From Martelella alba (GTDB lineage: Bacteria > Pseudomonadota > Alphaproteobacteria > Rhizobiales > Rhizobiaceae): a stretch of DNA of 64,000 nt. The notes under the pieces were generated by a model. The model was not told where the DNA came from. It did not search any database and saw only the letters and a program-made list of their open reading frames with translations. The first letter of the stretch is position 1; the number at the start of each line of letters is the position of its first letter. Below are positions 1 through 8,111 of this stretch, piece after piece. The stretch covers positions 496,001 through 560,000 of the forward strand of contig NZ_VHLG01000001.1 of the NCBI RefSeq assembly GCF_006516955.1, written 5' to 3'. The position numbers and the translations under genes were made by a program.

Positions 1-314
1 ATCTGGTCTTCATCGGCCTGAGGATGCCAGTCGGCATCGGCAAGTGCCATGTCGGCGGCTGCTACGGCATAGGTAATGAAGGGATCGACCTTGCGTTGTT
101 CCTTCGGCTCCATCCAGTCATCGGCATTATAGGTGCCGTCAGATCCATCACCGACAGGAATGCGGCAGGCGATCTTGGCTGGCAGGTCCTCGACCTCAAA
201 CTCGGTTACCCGGCGAGCGCCGTTAGCGCCCTCAATCAGCCGTGACCATGTGGTTTCGACACCGCAACCAAGCGGGGTTACCATGCCAAGGCCGGTGATA
301 ACGACTCGTCTCAT
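1..314 (-). CDS. fabF: 3-oxoacyl-ACP synthase II, N-terminal part (cut by window edge)
   Basis: Beta-ketoacyl-ACP synthase II condenses malonyl-ACP with acyl-ACP in fatty acid elongation. Only about the first 104 residues are present; the gene runs off the left edge, so the Cys-His-His catalytic residues lie outside. The start is the ATG at 314-312, giving MRRVVITGLGMVTPLG, the typical FabF N-terminus, with a GAGGGTG ribosome site just upstream. It follows acpP in the same direction, but the acpP terminator (444-468) lies between, so it probably has its own promoter in 315-443. Other ketosynthases such as FabB share the fold; the position after acpP favours FabF. Confidence 0.93.
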   Translation of the reverse strand, partial: MRRVVITGLGMVTPLGCGVETTWSRLIEGANGARRVTEFEVEDLPAKIACRIPVGDGSDGTYNADDWMEPKEQRKVDPFITYAVAAADMALADADWHPQADEDQ

Positions 315-443
315 CGTCGGATCCACCCTCGTTTCTAAGGGGCATCAAACAACGGCCCTACACGCCGTCCTGGCCCCTCATGTCGTTTTGCTATTATGTC
401 TGCACATAAACGGCCAAGCCAGCCATGCCAACCCTCCGCCTAT

Positions 444-468
444 GAAAAAGGCCCGGCAAAGCGGGCCC
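444..468 (-). terminator. Intrinsic terminator of acpP
   Basis: On the minus strand the stem GGCCCG/CGGGCC (450-455 with 462-467, six-base loop) is followed by five T residues. It lies 54 bases after the acpP stop and before fabF, so fabF is likely transcribed separately or by readthrough. Confidence 0.75.
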
Positions 469-521
469 GAAGGGGTAGATTTCCACTGAATTGGAAACCT
501 ACCCAAAACATTCCTGAACGA

Positions 522-758
522 TCAGGCCTGTGCCTTCTCGATGAACTTGATGGCATCGCCAACGGTCAGGATCGAGTCAGCAGCGTCATCCGGGATTTCA
601 ACGCCGAACTCTTCTTCGAAAGCCATAACCAGCTCAACAGTGTCCAGCGAGTCAGCGCCCAGATCGTCGATGAAGCTTGCGCCTTCGACAACCTTGTCGG
701 CGTCAACGCCCAGGTGATCAACTACAATTTTCTTAACGCGTTCTGCGATATCGCTCAT
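522..758 (-). CDS. acpP: Acyl carrier protein
   Basis: Small acidic carrier of growing acyl chains in fatty acid and lipid A synthesis. The 78-residue product has the canonical DSL motif, with Ser37 (in GADSLDTVE) as the site of the 4'-phosphopantetheine arm added by AcpS, which is also encoded here (38723-39121). The open frame extends 30 codons further upstream, but the ATG at 758-756 gives the family N-terminus [10 protein letters not shown] and has a GAGGAAAC ribosome site. It lies downstream of fabD and fabG and upstream of fabF, the common order. A terminator after fabG (969-1028) implies its own promoter in the 210-base leader. Confidence 0.97.
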   Translation of the reverse strand: MSDIAERVKKIVVDHLGVDADKVVEGASFIDDLGADSLDTVELVMAFEEEFGVEIPDDAADSILTVGDAIKFIEKAQA

Positions 759-883
759 GTCGGTTTCCTCGACCTGTCTCAATTTCTCAAGGGATGCAAA
801 CGCATCCGCCAACGTTACGCCAGCCTTTCCCTTTGGAACGGAAGACACGGCAGCCTAAAGAACCATTCTCGATTTACCTGCCC

Positions 884-895
884 GGAACATGTTCC
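884..895. promoter_or_regulatory. Perfect 12-bp palindrome upstream of acpP
   Basis: GGAACATGTTCC lies 126 bases upstream of the acpP start, within the acpP leader/promoter region. It resembles a dimeric repressor operator. The alphaproteobacterial LexA box (GTTC-N7-GTTC) is different, so I do not assign a regulator. Confidence 0.4.
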
Positions 896-968
896 AACAC
901 GGTAGAAGAAGAAAGGTTCAATCCAGTCTCGGCCCGCTTACCATGGTTTATTCACGGCGCAAAGCCTA

Positions 969-1028
969 AAAAGTGCCCCAAAGCCGCCTGCACAGGCAAA
1001 TGCCCGAATTCAGCAGGCGGCACGGGGC
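969..1028 (-). terminator. Terminator after fabG
   Basis: On the minus strand a compound hairpin pairs GCCGCCTGC with GCAGGCGGC (1013-1021 with 983-991), with an outer GCCCC/GGGGC pair (1024-1028 with 975-979), followed by a five-T run at 972-968. It sits just after the fabG stop and separates fabD-fabG from acpP. Confidence 0.65.
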
Positions 1029-1036
1029 CGCTTTGA

Positions 1037-1774
1037 TCAGATCATCGCCATTCCGCCATTGACGTGCAAAGTCTGACCGGTGACATATCCGGCCTCATTC
1101 GAGGCGAGATAGGACACAGCAGCGGCGATATCGTCGCCGCTACCCATCTTGCGCATCGGGACTGCGGAGAGAATCGCTTCCTTCTGCTTGTCATTCAGCT
1201 TATCCGTCATTGCCGTTTCGATGAAGCCCGGTGCAACACAGTTGACCGTAACATTGCGCGGCGCGACTTCCTGCGCCAGCGACTTCGAAAAGCCGATCAT
1301 GCCTGCTTTCGACGCGCAATAATTCGCCTGACCGGGATTGCCGGTAACACCGACGATCGACGTGATATTGATCACGCGGCCGAAACGGCGACGCATCATC
1401 GGATGCATGATGGTCCGGGTCAGCACAAAGGCCGCAGAAAGATTGACAGCCAGCACGCTGTCCCAGTCGGCATCGCTCATGCGGACAAAAAGGCCGTCCT
1501 TGGTGATGCCGGCATTATTGACCAGAATATCAACGCCGCCGAGATCAGCTTCCGCCTTCTCGCCAAGCGCCTTGACGGCATCGCGATCAGACAGGTCTGC
1601 CGGAAAGGCAAAGGCGCGCTCTCCAAGTTCAGCAGCCAGCGCCTCAAGCTTTTCAGCCCGCGTGCCGTGCAGGCCGACCGTTGCACCCTGACGATGCAGC
1701 ATGCGGGCGATTGCCTCACCAATGCCACCGCTGGCACCAGTTACGAGAGCCTTGCGGCCGGTAAGATCCAACAT
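1037..1774 (-). CDS. fabG: 3-oxoacyl-ACP reductase
   Basis: NADPH-dependent reduction of beta-ketoacyl-ACP, the first reductive step of fatty acid elongation, cytosolic. The 245-residue product is a classical short-chain dehydrogenase: TGASGGIG cofactor motif at residues 12-19, the NNAG motif, a catalytic Ser in NITSIVG, and the YCASK active-site Tyr/Lys. The ATG at 1774-1772 is chosen because it gives MLDLTGRKALVTG and has an AGAGAT ribosome site; the 13 extra upstream codons are not conserved in the family. It lies 51 bases after fabD on the same strand, so the two are probably co-transcribed. Confidence 0.96.
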   Translation of the reverse strand: MLDLTGRKALVTGASGGIGEAIARMLHRQGATVGLHGTRAEKLEALAAELGERAFAFPADLSDRDAVKALGEKAEADLGGVDILVNNAGITKDGLFVRMSDADWDSVLAVNLSAAFVLTRTIMHPMMRRRFGRVINITSIVGVTGNPGQANYCASKAGMIGFSKSLAQEVAPRNVTVNCVAPGFIETAMTDKLNDKQKEAILSAVPMRKMGSGDDIAAAVSYLASNEAGYVTGQTLHVNGGMAMI

Positions 1775-1825
1775 GGATATCTCTCCCGTTTGGGTGTTCC
1801 TGACGCGCTTCACGCGCGATTTCGT

Positions 1826-2770
1826 TCAGCCGAGAATGGCCGTCAGCGCCGCATCGATATCACCTGGCGCACCGATGGCAGCCGTGGCAAGCGACTTGTC
1901 AATCCGGCGGGCAAGCCCGCTCAGAACCTTGCCTGCGCCGACTTCATATAGCGTATCGACCCCGTTTCCGGCAAACCAGCTCACCGTTTCGCGCCAGCGC
2001 ACGCGCCCGGTGACCTGCTCGACCAGAAGCCGCGCAATCTCGTCGGCATCTTCGACCGGAAGAGCACGAACATTGGCAATGACCGGCACGATCGGTGCTG
2101 TTTTGGCAACAGCAGCCAGCGCTTCTTCCATCGCCTTTGCCGCCGGTGCCATCAGCGCCGAATGGAAGGGCGCGGAGACAGGCAGCAGCAATGCGCGTTT
2201 CGCACCAGCCTCGGATGCAAGTTTGGCGGCAAGCTCTACAGGCGCCTTGGCGCCGGAAATCACGATCTGGCCACCGCCATTATCATTGGCGATCTGGCAA
2301 AGCCCCGTCCGGGCCGCTTCCGCACAGACGGCTTCGACCTGTTCGAATTCCAGCCCGATAATGGCCGCCATTGCGCCCTCGCCGACCGGAACCGCTGCCT
2401 GCATGGCATTGCCACGGATCCTGAGCAGCCGTGCCGTATCGGCAAGCGAAAAGGTTCCGGCAGAGCAGAGCGCGGAATATTCGCCGAGCGAATGACCCGC
2501 CACATAGGCAACATGCGTTTTCAGGTCAACGCCCTTGGCCTCAAGCACGCGCATGGTTGCGATCGACACCGCCATCAGCGCCGGCTGGGCGTTGGCCGTC
2601 AGCTGCAATGTCTCTTCCGGGCCTTCCCAGATGGTCGCCGAGAGCTTCTCGCCAAGCGCTTCGTCGACTTCTTCGAAAACGGCGCGTGCCTCGGCAAAGC
2701 TTTCGGCCAGGGCCTTGCCCATGCCGACTGTCTGGCTTCCCTGGCCTGGAAAGGTGAATGCGATGGTCAT
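1826..2770 (-). CDS. fabD: Malonyl-CoA:ACP transacylase
   Basis: Transfers malonyl from CoA to ACP to supply elongation units. The 314-residue product begins MTIAFTFPGQGSQ. It has the nucleophile motif GHSLG with Ser94 and a downstream His in PFHSALM, both standard for FabD. The start at 2770-2768 removes 14 non-conserved upstream codons and has an AGGAAA site. It is the first gene of the leftward fab cluster, divergent from the aldo-keto reductase; the 192-base gap between them must hold both promoters. Confidence 0.96.
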   Translation of the reverse strand: MTIAFTFPGQGSQTVGMGKALAESFAEARAVFEEVDEALGEKLSATIWEGPEETLQLTANAQPALMAVSIATMRVLEAKGVDLKTHVAYVAGHSLGEYSALCSAGTFSLADTARLLRIRGNAMQAAVPVGEGAMAAIIGLEFEQVEAVCAEAARTGLCQIANDNGGGQIVISGAKAPVELAAKLASEAGAKRALLLPVSAPFHSALMAPAAKAMEEALAAVAKTAPIVPVIANVRALPVEDADEIARLLVEQVTGRVRWRETVSWFAGNGVDTLYEVGAGKVLSGLARRIDKSLATAAIGAPGDIDAALTAILG

Positions 2771-2962
2771 TTTCCTGATCCTTCCGCTGAATTTGCCTTC
2801 CAATTCACACATAACGGCTGCAAGTCAAGTATTAACGCCATGCGCCCTGCCCGCGCTCGCCTGTTGGCGCGATACATTTTTGCCGCACTGGCCGGTTGCC
2901 TTGGCGAAAAGTCCGGTTACAGTCGCGCCAAAGCTCCTTCAGACTATTTCCAGGGAATATCC

Positions 2963-4006
2963 ATGAAAACCAAAACCTTAGGCCGCACTGGCATCGAAGT
3001 TTCCGAAATTTGTCTCGGCACGATGACCTGGGGAACGCAAAATGACGAAGCCGAAGCCCACGCCCAGATGGATTATGCGGTGGATAATGGCGTCAATTTC
3101 ATCGATACAGCCGAACTTTATCCCGTGAACCCCGCGGGACCGGAAACCTATGGCCGCACCGAAGAATATATCGGTACCTGGCTGGAAAAGACCGGCAAGC
3201 GCGGTGACATCATCCTGGCGAGTAAGGTTGCCGGTCCCGGTCGCCCATGGATCCATGGCGGCAAGCCGATCACACCGCAGGTGCTGCGCGAGGCACTGGA
3301 GCAGAGTCTGACACGGCTGAAAACCGACTATCTCGATCTCTACCAGATCCACTGGCCAAATCGCGGCCATTTCCATTTCCGTCAGAACTGGGGCTACACC
3401 CCCTTCGATCAGGATCGCTACCAGGCACTGATCGACATCACAGAAACACTCGAAACCCTTGGCGACTTTGTTCGTGAGGGCAAGGTGCGCACAATCGGCC
3501 TCTCCAACGAGACTGTCTGGGGAACGCAGAAATATCTTTCCATCGCCGAAGAACGCGGTCTGCCGCGCGTCGCCACGATCCAGAACGAATATTCGCTGCT
3601 CTACCGCCATCACGACCTCGATATGGCGGAGATGACCCATTATGAAGATGTCGGCTTGCTCGCCTATTCACCGCTGGCAACGGGTCTTCTGACTGGTAAA
3701 TATCTCGGCGGAAAGATCCCGGAAGGCTCGCGCGCCTCTCTGTCACCCGATCTTGGCGGGCGCCTGACCGAAGGCCAGGAGCCGGCGGTTGAAGCCTATT
3801 GCGCCGTCGCGGAAAAATATGGGCTCGACCCGGCTCAAATGGCGATCGCCTTCATTCTGACGCGGCCGTTCCTCACATCGGCGATTACCGGTCAAACCTC
3901 GCTCGAACAGCTGAAGACCAATATCGGTGCTGCCGACATCCACCTTTCCGACGAGGTTCTGAGCGAGATCGGTACGATCCACCGACTTTATCCTGTCCCT
4001 TACTGA
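2963..4006 (+). CDS. tas: Aldo-keto reductase, Tas-like
   Basis: NADP(H)-dependent aldo-keto reductase of 347 residues, the same size as Escherichia coli Tas. The AKR tetrad is visible: Asp and Tyr in IDTAELYP, Lys in ILASKVAG, and His in YQIHWPNRG. The open frame continues 267 codons upstream through the antisense of fabD, but the family N-terminus MKTKTLGRTGIEVSEICLG starts at 2963. The physiological substrate is unknown; Tas was named for a tyrosine-auxotrophy effect in E. coli. It is transcribed alone and followed by an inverted repeat at 4045-4098. Confidence 0.9.
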   Translation: MKTKTLGRTGIEVSEICLGTMTWGTQNDEAEAHAQMDYAVDNGVNFIDTAELYPVNPAGPETYGRTEEYIGTWLEKTGKRGDIILASKVAGPGRPWIHGGKPITPQVLREALEQSLTRLKTDYLDLYQIHWPNRGHFHFRQNWGYTPFDQDRYQALIDITETLETLGDFVREGKVRTIGLSNETVWGTQKYLSIAEERGLPRVATIQNEYSLLYRHHDLDMAEMTHYEDVGLLAYSPLATGLLTGKYLGGKIPEGSRASLSPDLGGRLTEGQEPAVEAYCAVAEKYGLDPAQMAIAFILTRPFLTSAITGQTSLEQLKTNIGAADIHLSDEVLSEIGTIHRLYPVPY

Positions 4007-4044
4007 GCCACGGCCGGACGCCAGACGCTCTTTTTATATAAGAC

Positions 4045-4098
4045 CGCCCTGCCAGACATTGCGATTGCCGATCCGGCCACCATATGTCTGGCAGGGCG
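4045..4098. repeat. 15-bp perfect inverted repeat between tas and the exchanger gene
   Basis: Positions 4045-4059 (CGCCCTGCCAGACAT) pair perfectly with 4084-4098, with a 24-base loop. There is no T tract on either side, so it is a poor intrinsic terminator. It could be a tas mRNA 3' hairpin, a control element for the downstream exchanger, or a small dispersed repeat. Confidence 0.6.
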
Positions 4099-4176
4099 CA
4101 GCCTCACCCGTTCGAGGTGCCAGCCGTAAATCTGACTGACACTGATGATGCGAACGGGAAGGCAGGACATTTTCAC

Positions 4177-5097
4177 ATGGACTACATACTGATCGGCGTC
4201 GGACTGGCTGGTCTCTATTTTGGTGCCGAGTGGCTTGTGCGCGGCGCCGTCGCGACCGCTTACCGTTTCGGCATATCGCCGCTTATCGCTTCTCTCGTCA
4301 TTGTCGGCTTCGGCACGTCGCTGCCGGAGCTTCTGGTCTCGGTTCGCGCCGCCCTGTCCGGCGCGCCGGGTCTGGCACTTGGCAATGTTGTCGGCTCCAA
4401 TATCGCCAATATCCTGCTGATCGTCGGTCTGTCGGCGGTGATTTTCCCGATCGGTGGCTGGGATAAATCCGTGCGCCGCGATGCGGTTGTGCTTGTTCTG
4501 TCATCGGCCGTGCTTTTCCTGCTCGTGCAGATGGCCGTGATCAGCCGCGTCGATGGGCTGATGCTACTCGGAATGCTCGCCCTTTATCTGATCATTACCT
4601 ATTACAAAGCCCGAACCGCCAGACATGATGCAGAAGATCTGCCGCATGAGCAGCTATCACCATTCATCATGACCTTGCTGATCCTCGGTGGGCTGGCGAC
4701 CCTGTTGATCGGTGCAGAAGCACTGATCCGCGGCGCAACGACGCTTGCCAGCCATCTTGGCGTGTCGGATGCGGTCATCGGCCTCACCGTGGTTGCTATC
4801 GGCACCAGCCTGCCGGAACTGGCAACCGCAATCGTTGCCGCCATGAAGCGCCATTCCGATGTGACCATCGGCAATGTCACCGGCTCCTGCATCTTCAATA
4901 CATTCTGCATTGTCGGTGCCACTGCCGCTATCAAACCGCTGCCTGTCGATCCGGGCTTTGCCGCAATTGATGTGCCGATGATGCTGGCGGCATCGGTCTT
5001 TTTCGCCGCCATGCTGATCTTCACCCGCAAGTTCAATCGCGCAACCGGCGTGATCATGCTGGGTGTCTACGCGTTTTATATTGGTTTTCTGGTCTGA
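4177..5097 (+). CDS. Cation/Ca2+ exchanger, CaCA family (YrbG-like)
   Basis: Inner-membrane cation antiporter of about ten helices; YrbG-type members exchange Ca2+ or similar cations against Na+ or H+. The 306-residue product shows the two inverted alpha repeats of the superfamily: GFGTSLPELLVS followed by GNVVGSNIANILL in the first half, and AIGTSLPELATA followed by GNVTGSCIFNTF in the second. The ATG at 4177 gives MDYILIGVGLAGLYFG and has an AGGA site nine bases upstream. An upstream in-frame ATG at 4084 lies inside the inverted repeat and would add a hydrophilic, non-conserved leader, so I reject it. Confidence 0.88.
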   Translation: MDYILIGVGLAGLYFGAEWLVRGAVATAYRFGISPLIASLVIVGFGTSLPELLVSVRAALSGAPGLALGNVVGSNIANILLIVGLSAVIFPIGGWDKSVRRDAVVLVLSSAVLFLLVQMAVISRVDGLMLLGMLALYLIITYYKARTARHDAEDLPHEQLSPFIMTLLILGGLATLLIGAEALIRGATTLASHLGVSDAVIGLTVVAIGTSLPELATAIVAAMKRHSDVTIGNVTGSCIFNTFCIVGATAAIKPLPVDPGFAAIDVPMMLAASVFFAAMLIFTRKFNRATGVIMLGVYAFYIGFLV

Positions 5098-5144
5098 TTC
5101 CTGCCGATTACCCGCCTGAAACCACCAAATTGCGGGACAGGGAC

Positions 5145-5172
5145 TTGCCACAGGCAGGAAAACGCGTATAAG
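5145..5172 (+). promoter_or_regulatory. Probable sigma-70 promoter of rpsF-rpsR
   Basis: TTGCCA (5145-5150), a 16-base spacer and TATAAG (5167-5172) make a good housekeeping promoter. It implies a 5' leader of roughly 210 bases before rpsF, long enough for an S6:S18 autoregulatory structure, although I cannot confirm that fold by eye. Confidence 0.55.
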
Positions 5173-5392
5173 CACGCCATTCCGAACGCCCGGTCTTCTG
5201 GCTGGTGGCTGAACGGAGGGCCGTTTTCTGGCTTTTGCCGGTAACGTCTGACGCGAAAATCGTGTCGCCTCCCGTGTCGCCGCTCTCGACCGTCTCGTCA
5301 AACGCTTTTCTTGCTGGGGCTTTCCCGTCAGGAGCAGTCGTTGAGGCTTAGCCGCCGAAACCGGGTAGGAAAACGCAAGAAAGGCTTATTCA

Positions 5393-5806
5393 ATGGCACT
5401 CTACGAACACGTGTTCCTGGCCCGCCAGGACGTCACGCCGCAGCAGGTCGAAGGCATCGTCGAGCAGTACAAGGCTCTGATCGAAGGCGCCGGCGGCAAG
5501 GTTGGCCGTACCGAATTTTGGGGTCTGCGTTCGCTGACCTACCGCATCCGCAAGAACCGCAAGGCTCACTACACGCTGATGGACATCGAGGCTCCGGCCG
5601 CAACGATCCATGAAATGGAACGTCAGATGCGCATCAACGAAGACATCCTGCGCTACATGACCATCAAGGTCGAAGCGCATGAGGAAGGCCCGTCTGCGAT
5701 GATGCAGAAGCGCGACCGTGACGACCGTCCGCGTCGCAATGACCGTGGCGACCGCCCTGACCGTGGCGATCGTGGTGACCGCGGCGACCGCCGCAATCGC
5801 GATTGA
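5393..5806 (+). CDS. rpsF: 30S ribosomal protein S6
   Basis: Ribosomal protein S6 binds the central domain of 16S rRNA as a heterodimer with S18, encoded next. The 137-residue product starts [20 protein letters not shown], the alphaproteobacterial form. The core ends near residue 100 and is followed by a basic/acidic low-complexity tail rich in RDD, RGD and RND repeats, a common variable extension of S6 in this group. It is followed 26 bases later by rpsR. Confidence 0.97.
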   Translation: MALYEHVFLARQDVTPQQVEGIVEQYKALIEGAGGKVGRTEFWGLRSLTYRIRKNRKAHYTLMDIEAPAATIHEMERQMRINEDILRYMTIKVEAHEEGPSAMMQKRDRDDRPRRNDRGDRPDRGDRGDRGDRRNRD

Positions 5807-5832
5807 TCCGGCTCTAGAAGGAGAACAAAAAA

Positions 5833-6081
5833 ATGGCAGCTATCGCATCCATCCCGACGCGCCGTCCGTTCAACCGCCGCCGCAAGACGTGCCCCTTCTC
5901 CGGCGCCAACGCACCGAAGATCGATTACAAGGACATCCGTCTGCTGCAGCGCTACATTTCCGAGCGCGGCAAGATCGTTCCGTCCCGTATCACCGCCGTC
6001 AGCCAGAAGAAGCAGCGTGAACTCGCCCGTGCTATCAAGCGCGCGCGTTTCCTCGGCCTTCTGCCTTACGTCGTTTCCTGA
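5833..6081 (+). CDS. rpsR: 30S ribosomal protein S18
   Basis: Ribosomal protein S18, 82 residues, full length. It shows [15 protein letters not shown] near the N-terminus and the conserved basic [15 protein letters not shown] end. An AGAAGGAG ribosome site precedes the ATG. It is co-transcribed with rpsF; a strong terminator (6098-6127) follows, so the ribosomal pair is largely separated from DUF2232 and rplI. Confidence 0.98.
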   Translation: MAAIASIPTRRPFNRRRKTCPFSGANAPKIDYKDIRLLQRYISERGKIVPSRITAVSQKKQRELARAIKRARFLGLLPYVVS

Positions 6082-6097
6082 TACGAAACGCATTCCG

Positions 6098-6127
6098 GAA
6101 CAAGGCGGTTTAACCGCCTTGTTCTTT
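6098..6127 (+). terminator. Intrinsic terminator of rpsF-rpsR
   Basis: A near-perfect 13-bp stem (GAACAAGGCGGTT with AACCGCCTTGTTC, one-base centre, so a small loop must open) at 6098-6124 is followed by TTT. It lies 16 bases after the rpsR stop. Confidence 0.75.
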
Positions 6128-6230
6128 CAGGCTCCGGCGCGGTGGGCGCGCAGCAGCCTCAAGACACGAAACCCAGGTTGAGAGCGGCATTTCCGCCAGC
6201 CCTCTAACTGCTTGAAAGCAGGACAGCGAG

Positions 6231-7199
6231 ATGAAGACCTTCAACGGCAAGACATTGCTGCTCGGAGCACTGGCAGGGTTTACAGCCTTCATGCTGGTCA
6301 TGGGCGCGAGTGCGCAGCCGTTCTTCTCAACCTTCCTCTATGCCGCCTCTGCATTGCCGATCCTGATCGTCGGGCTCGGCTGGGGCAACCTTGCCGCGAT
6401 CATCGCCATCGCCGTGGCCGGCATTCTCGGCGTCTCCTTCGCCTCCCCCGATTTTGCACTGATCATGATCGTCGTCACGCTGGCACCTGCCGGCTGGCTC
6501 AGCCATCTCGGCAATCTGGCACGGCCGGCAAGCGAGATCGGCGGCCCTGAAGGACTTCTGGCCTGGTATCCGCTGTCTGACATTTTGCTGCATCTGACCA
6601 TCATCGTCACGCTGGCGCTGGTGATTGTCGGCTATCGCACCGGCTACGGCCCCGGACTGACGGATCAGATCGTCGATGCGATGATGGAAACCCTGCGCAG
6701 CCAGGACCCAGCGCTGGCCGTGACCGCCGCAGATGTCGACAAGATCAAGCAGATGATTGTGCTTCTGCTGCCACTGGTTCAGGGCGCGACCTGGGTTCTG
6801 CTGCTGTTCGTCGCCTTTCATTTCGCCACCCGCATAACGGCCGCTGCCGGCATCAGCCTGCGCCCGCGTGAGGATGTGGCGCTGGCGCTACGCATGCCGC
6901 GGCTCGGCCTGGTCTTTATCGTCGTCGCTGTTGTGGCGACATTCCTCGGCGGCACGATCGCGATGATCGGCGCTGCTGCAACCGGCGCCTTCTGCGGCGG
7001 TTTCCTGCTTGCCGGCCTTGCCCGGCTGCATACAGCTGCACGCGGCAAGAGCTGGGCCACACCGGCCATCATTCTTGCCTATCTGTCGCTCATGTTCGGC
7101 TTTCCGGCGCTGATTTTCATCGGCCTTGGCATTACCGACACGCGCCGTGCGCTCTCAATGACGCCCGCTTCGGGCAAGACTGACAATAGAGAACATTAA
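6231..7199 (+). CDS. DUF2232 membrane protein
   Basis: Predicted inner-membrane protein of 322 residues with about eight hydrophobic segments (for example 13-33, 37-60, 63-92, 123-143 and 174-200) and a short hydrophilic tail. The position between rpsR and rplI is where alphaproteobacteria commonly carry a DUF2232 protein. The function is not established; a role in membrane or cell-envelope biology is only guessed from topology. The ATG at 6231 has GCGAG immediately upstream. It lies 33 bases before rplI and may be co-transcribed with it. Confidence 0.82.
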   Translation: MKTFNGKTLLLGALAGFTAFMLVMGASAQPFFSTFLYAASALPILIVGLGWGNLAAIIAIAVAGILGVSFASPDFALIMIVVTLAPAGWLSHLGNLARPASEIGGPEGLLAWYPLSDILLHLTIIVTLALVIVGYRTGYGPGLTDQIVDAMMETLRSQDPALAVTAADVDKIKQMIVLLLPLVQGATWVLLLFVAFHFATRITAAAGISLRPREDVALALRMPRLGLVFIVVAVVATFLGGTIAMIGAAATGAFCGGFLLAGLARLHTAARGKSWATPAIILAYLSLMFGFPALIFIGLGITDTRRALSMTPASGKTDNREH

Positions 7200-7232
7200 G
7201 AACAACCGAGACATCAGATAAGGAACATCAAC

Positions 7233-7847
7233 ATGGACGTTATTCTTCTTGAACGTATCGCCAAGCTTGGCCAGATGGGCCAGGTCGTAAAGGTCCGTGA
7301 CGGCTACGCCCGTAACTACCTTCTGCCGGAAGGCAAGGCACTGCGCGCCAACGCCGCTAACAAGGCCCGTTTTGAGGCCGAACGCACGGTTCTGGAAGCC
7401 CGCAACCTTGAGCGCCGCTCCGAAGCCCAGCAGGTTGCCGACGTACTGGCCGGCAAAAGCTTCATCGCCGTTCGTGCCGCTGGCGAAACCGGCCAGCTTT
7501 ACGGTTCGGTCGCCAGCCGCGACATTCTTGAGATTCTGGCTGCCGCCGGCTTCACCGTTGCCCGCAACCAGGTGGTTCTGAACCACCCGATCAAGACCAT
7601 CGGCCTGCACCAGGTTGAAATTCACCTGCATGCCGAAGTCGAAATCGCGATCGAACTGAACGTTGCCCGTTCGGCTGAAGAAGCAGAACGTCAGGCCAAG
7701 GGTGAAGACCTCACCTCCGCTGAGGCCATCTACGGCGTTGACGAAGATGCCCTGCGTCCGGAAGACTTCTTCAACCCCGACGAAGATTTCGACGCCGACG
7801 AGGAAGAAGAGGCACCGGCCGAAGACGAGGCTGAAAAGTCCGAATAA
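7233..7847 (+). CDS. rplI: 50S ribosomal protein L9
   Basis: Ribosomal protein L9 binds 23S rRNA and spans the subunit surface. Its N-terminal signature ([30 protein letters not shown] region) is intact. The product is 204 residues, longer than the roughly 150 of E. coli because of an acidic C-terminal tail beyond residue ~150, rich in Glu and Asp ([18 protein letters not shown]). Such tails are usual in this group. A strong terminator follows at 7871. Confidence 0.97.
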   Translation: MDVILLERIAKLGQMGQVVKVRDGYARNYLLPEGKALRANAANKARFEAERTVLEARNLERRSEAQQVADVLAGKSFIAVRAAGETGQLYGSVASRDILEILAAAGFTVARNQVVLNHPIKTIGLHQVEIHLHAEVEIAIELNVARSAEEAERQAKGEDLTSAEAIYGVDEDALRPEDFFNPDEDFDADEEEEAPAEDEAEKSE

Positions 7848-7870
7848 TTCCGGATCCCATCTGGTTTTCA

Positions 7871-7900
7871 AACGCCCGGCCTTAGCGCCGGGCGTTTTTG
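7871..7900 (+). terminator. Intrinsic terminator of rplI
   Basis: Ten-bp stem AACGCCCGGC (7871-7880) with GCCGGGCGTT (7886-7895), five-base loop, then a T tract. It begins 23 bases after the rplI stop. Confidence 0.9.
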
Positions 7901-8111
7901 TTTCCCGCTCTGCCAGCCTTCGTCATAAAATAGATCCAGCGTTTGCGATTCGTCCGTTGCACCCTGTCTGATGACAGCAGCGGCTGTGAACAACGGTGGA
8001 AAATACGCAAAGCTCATCACTTGTTATTGTTTCACGGTGAGCCGGCATGTCATTGCCACGCGCGATGCGTTATCCTCTGTCTCAGACCCCAAGCCTGAAG
8101 AGATCGAACCT

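Noticed and set aside
2162-2962. Upstream extension of the aldo-keto reductase frame
   Set aside because: It is antisense to fabD; the family N-terminus begins at 2963.
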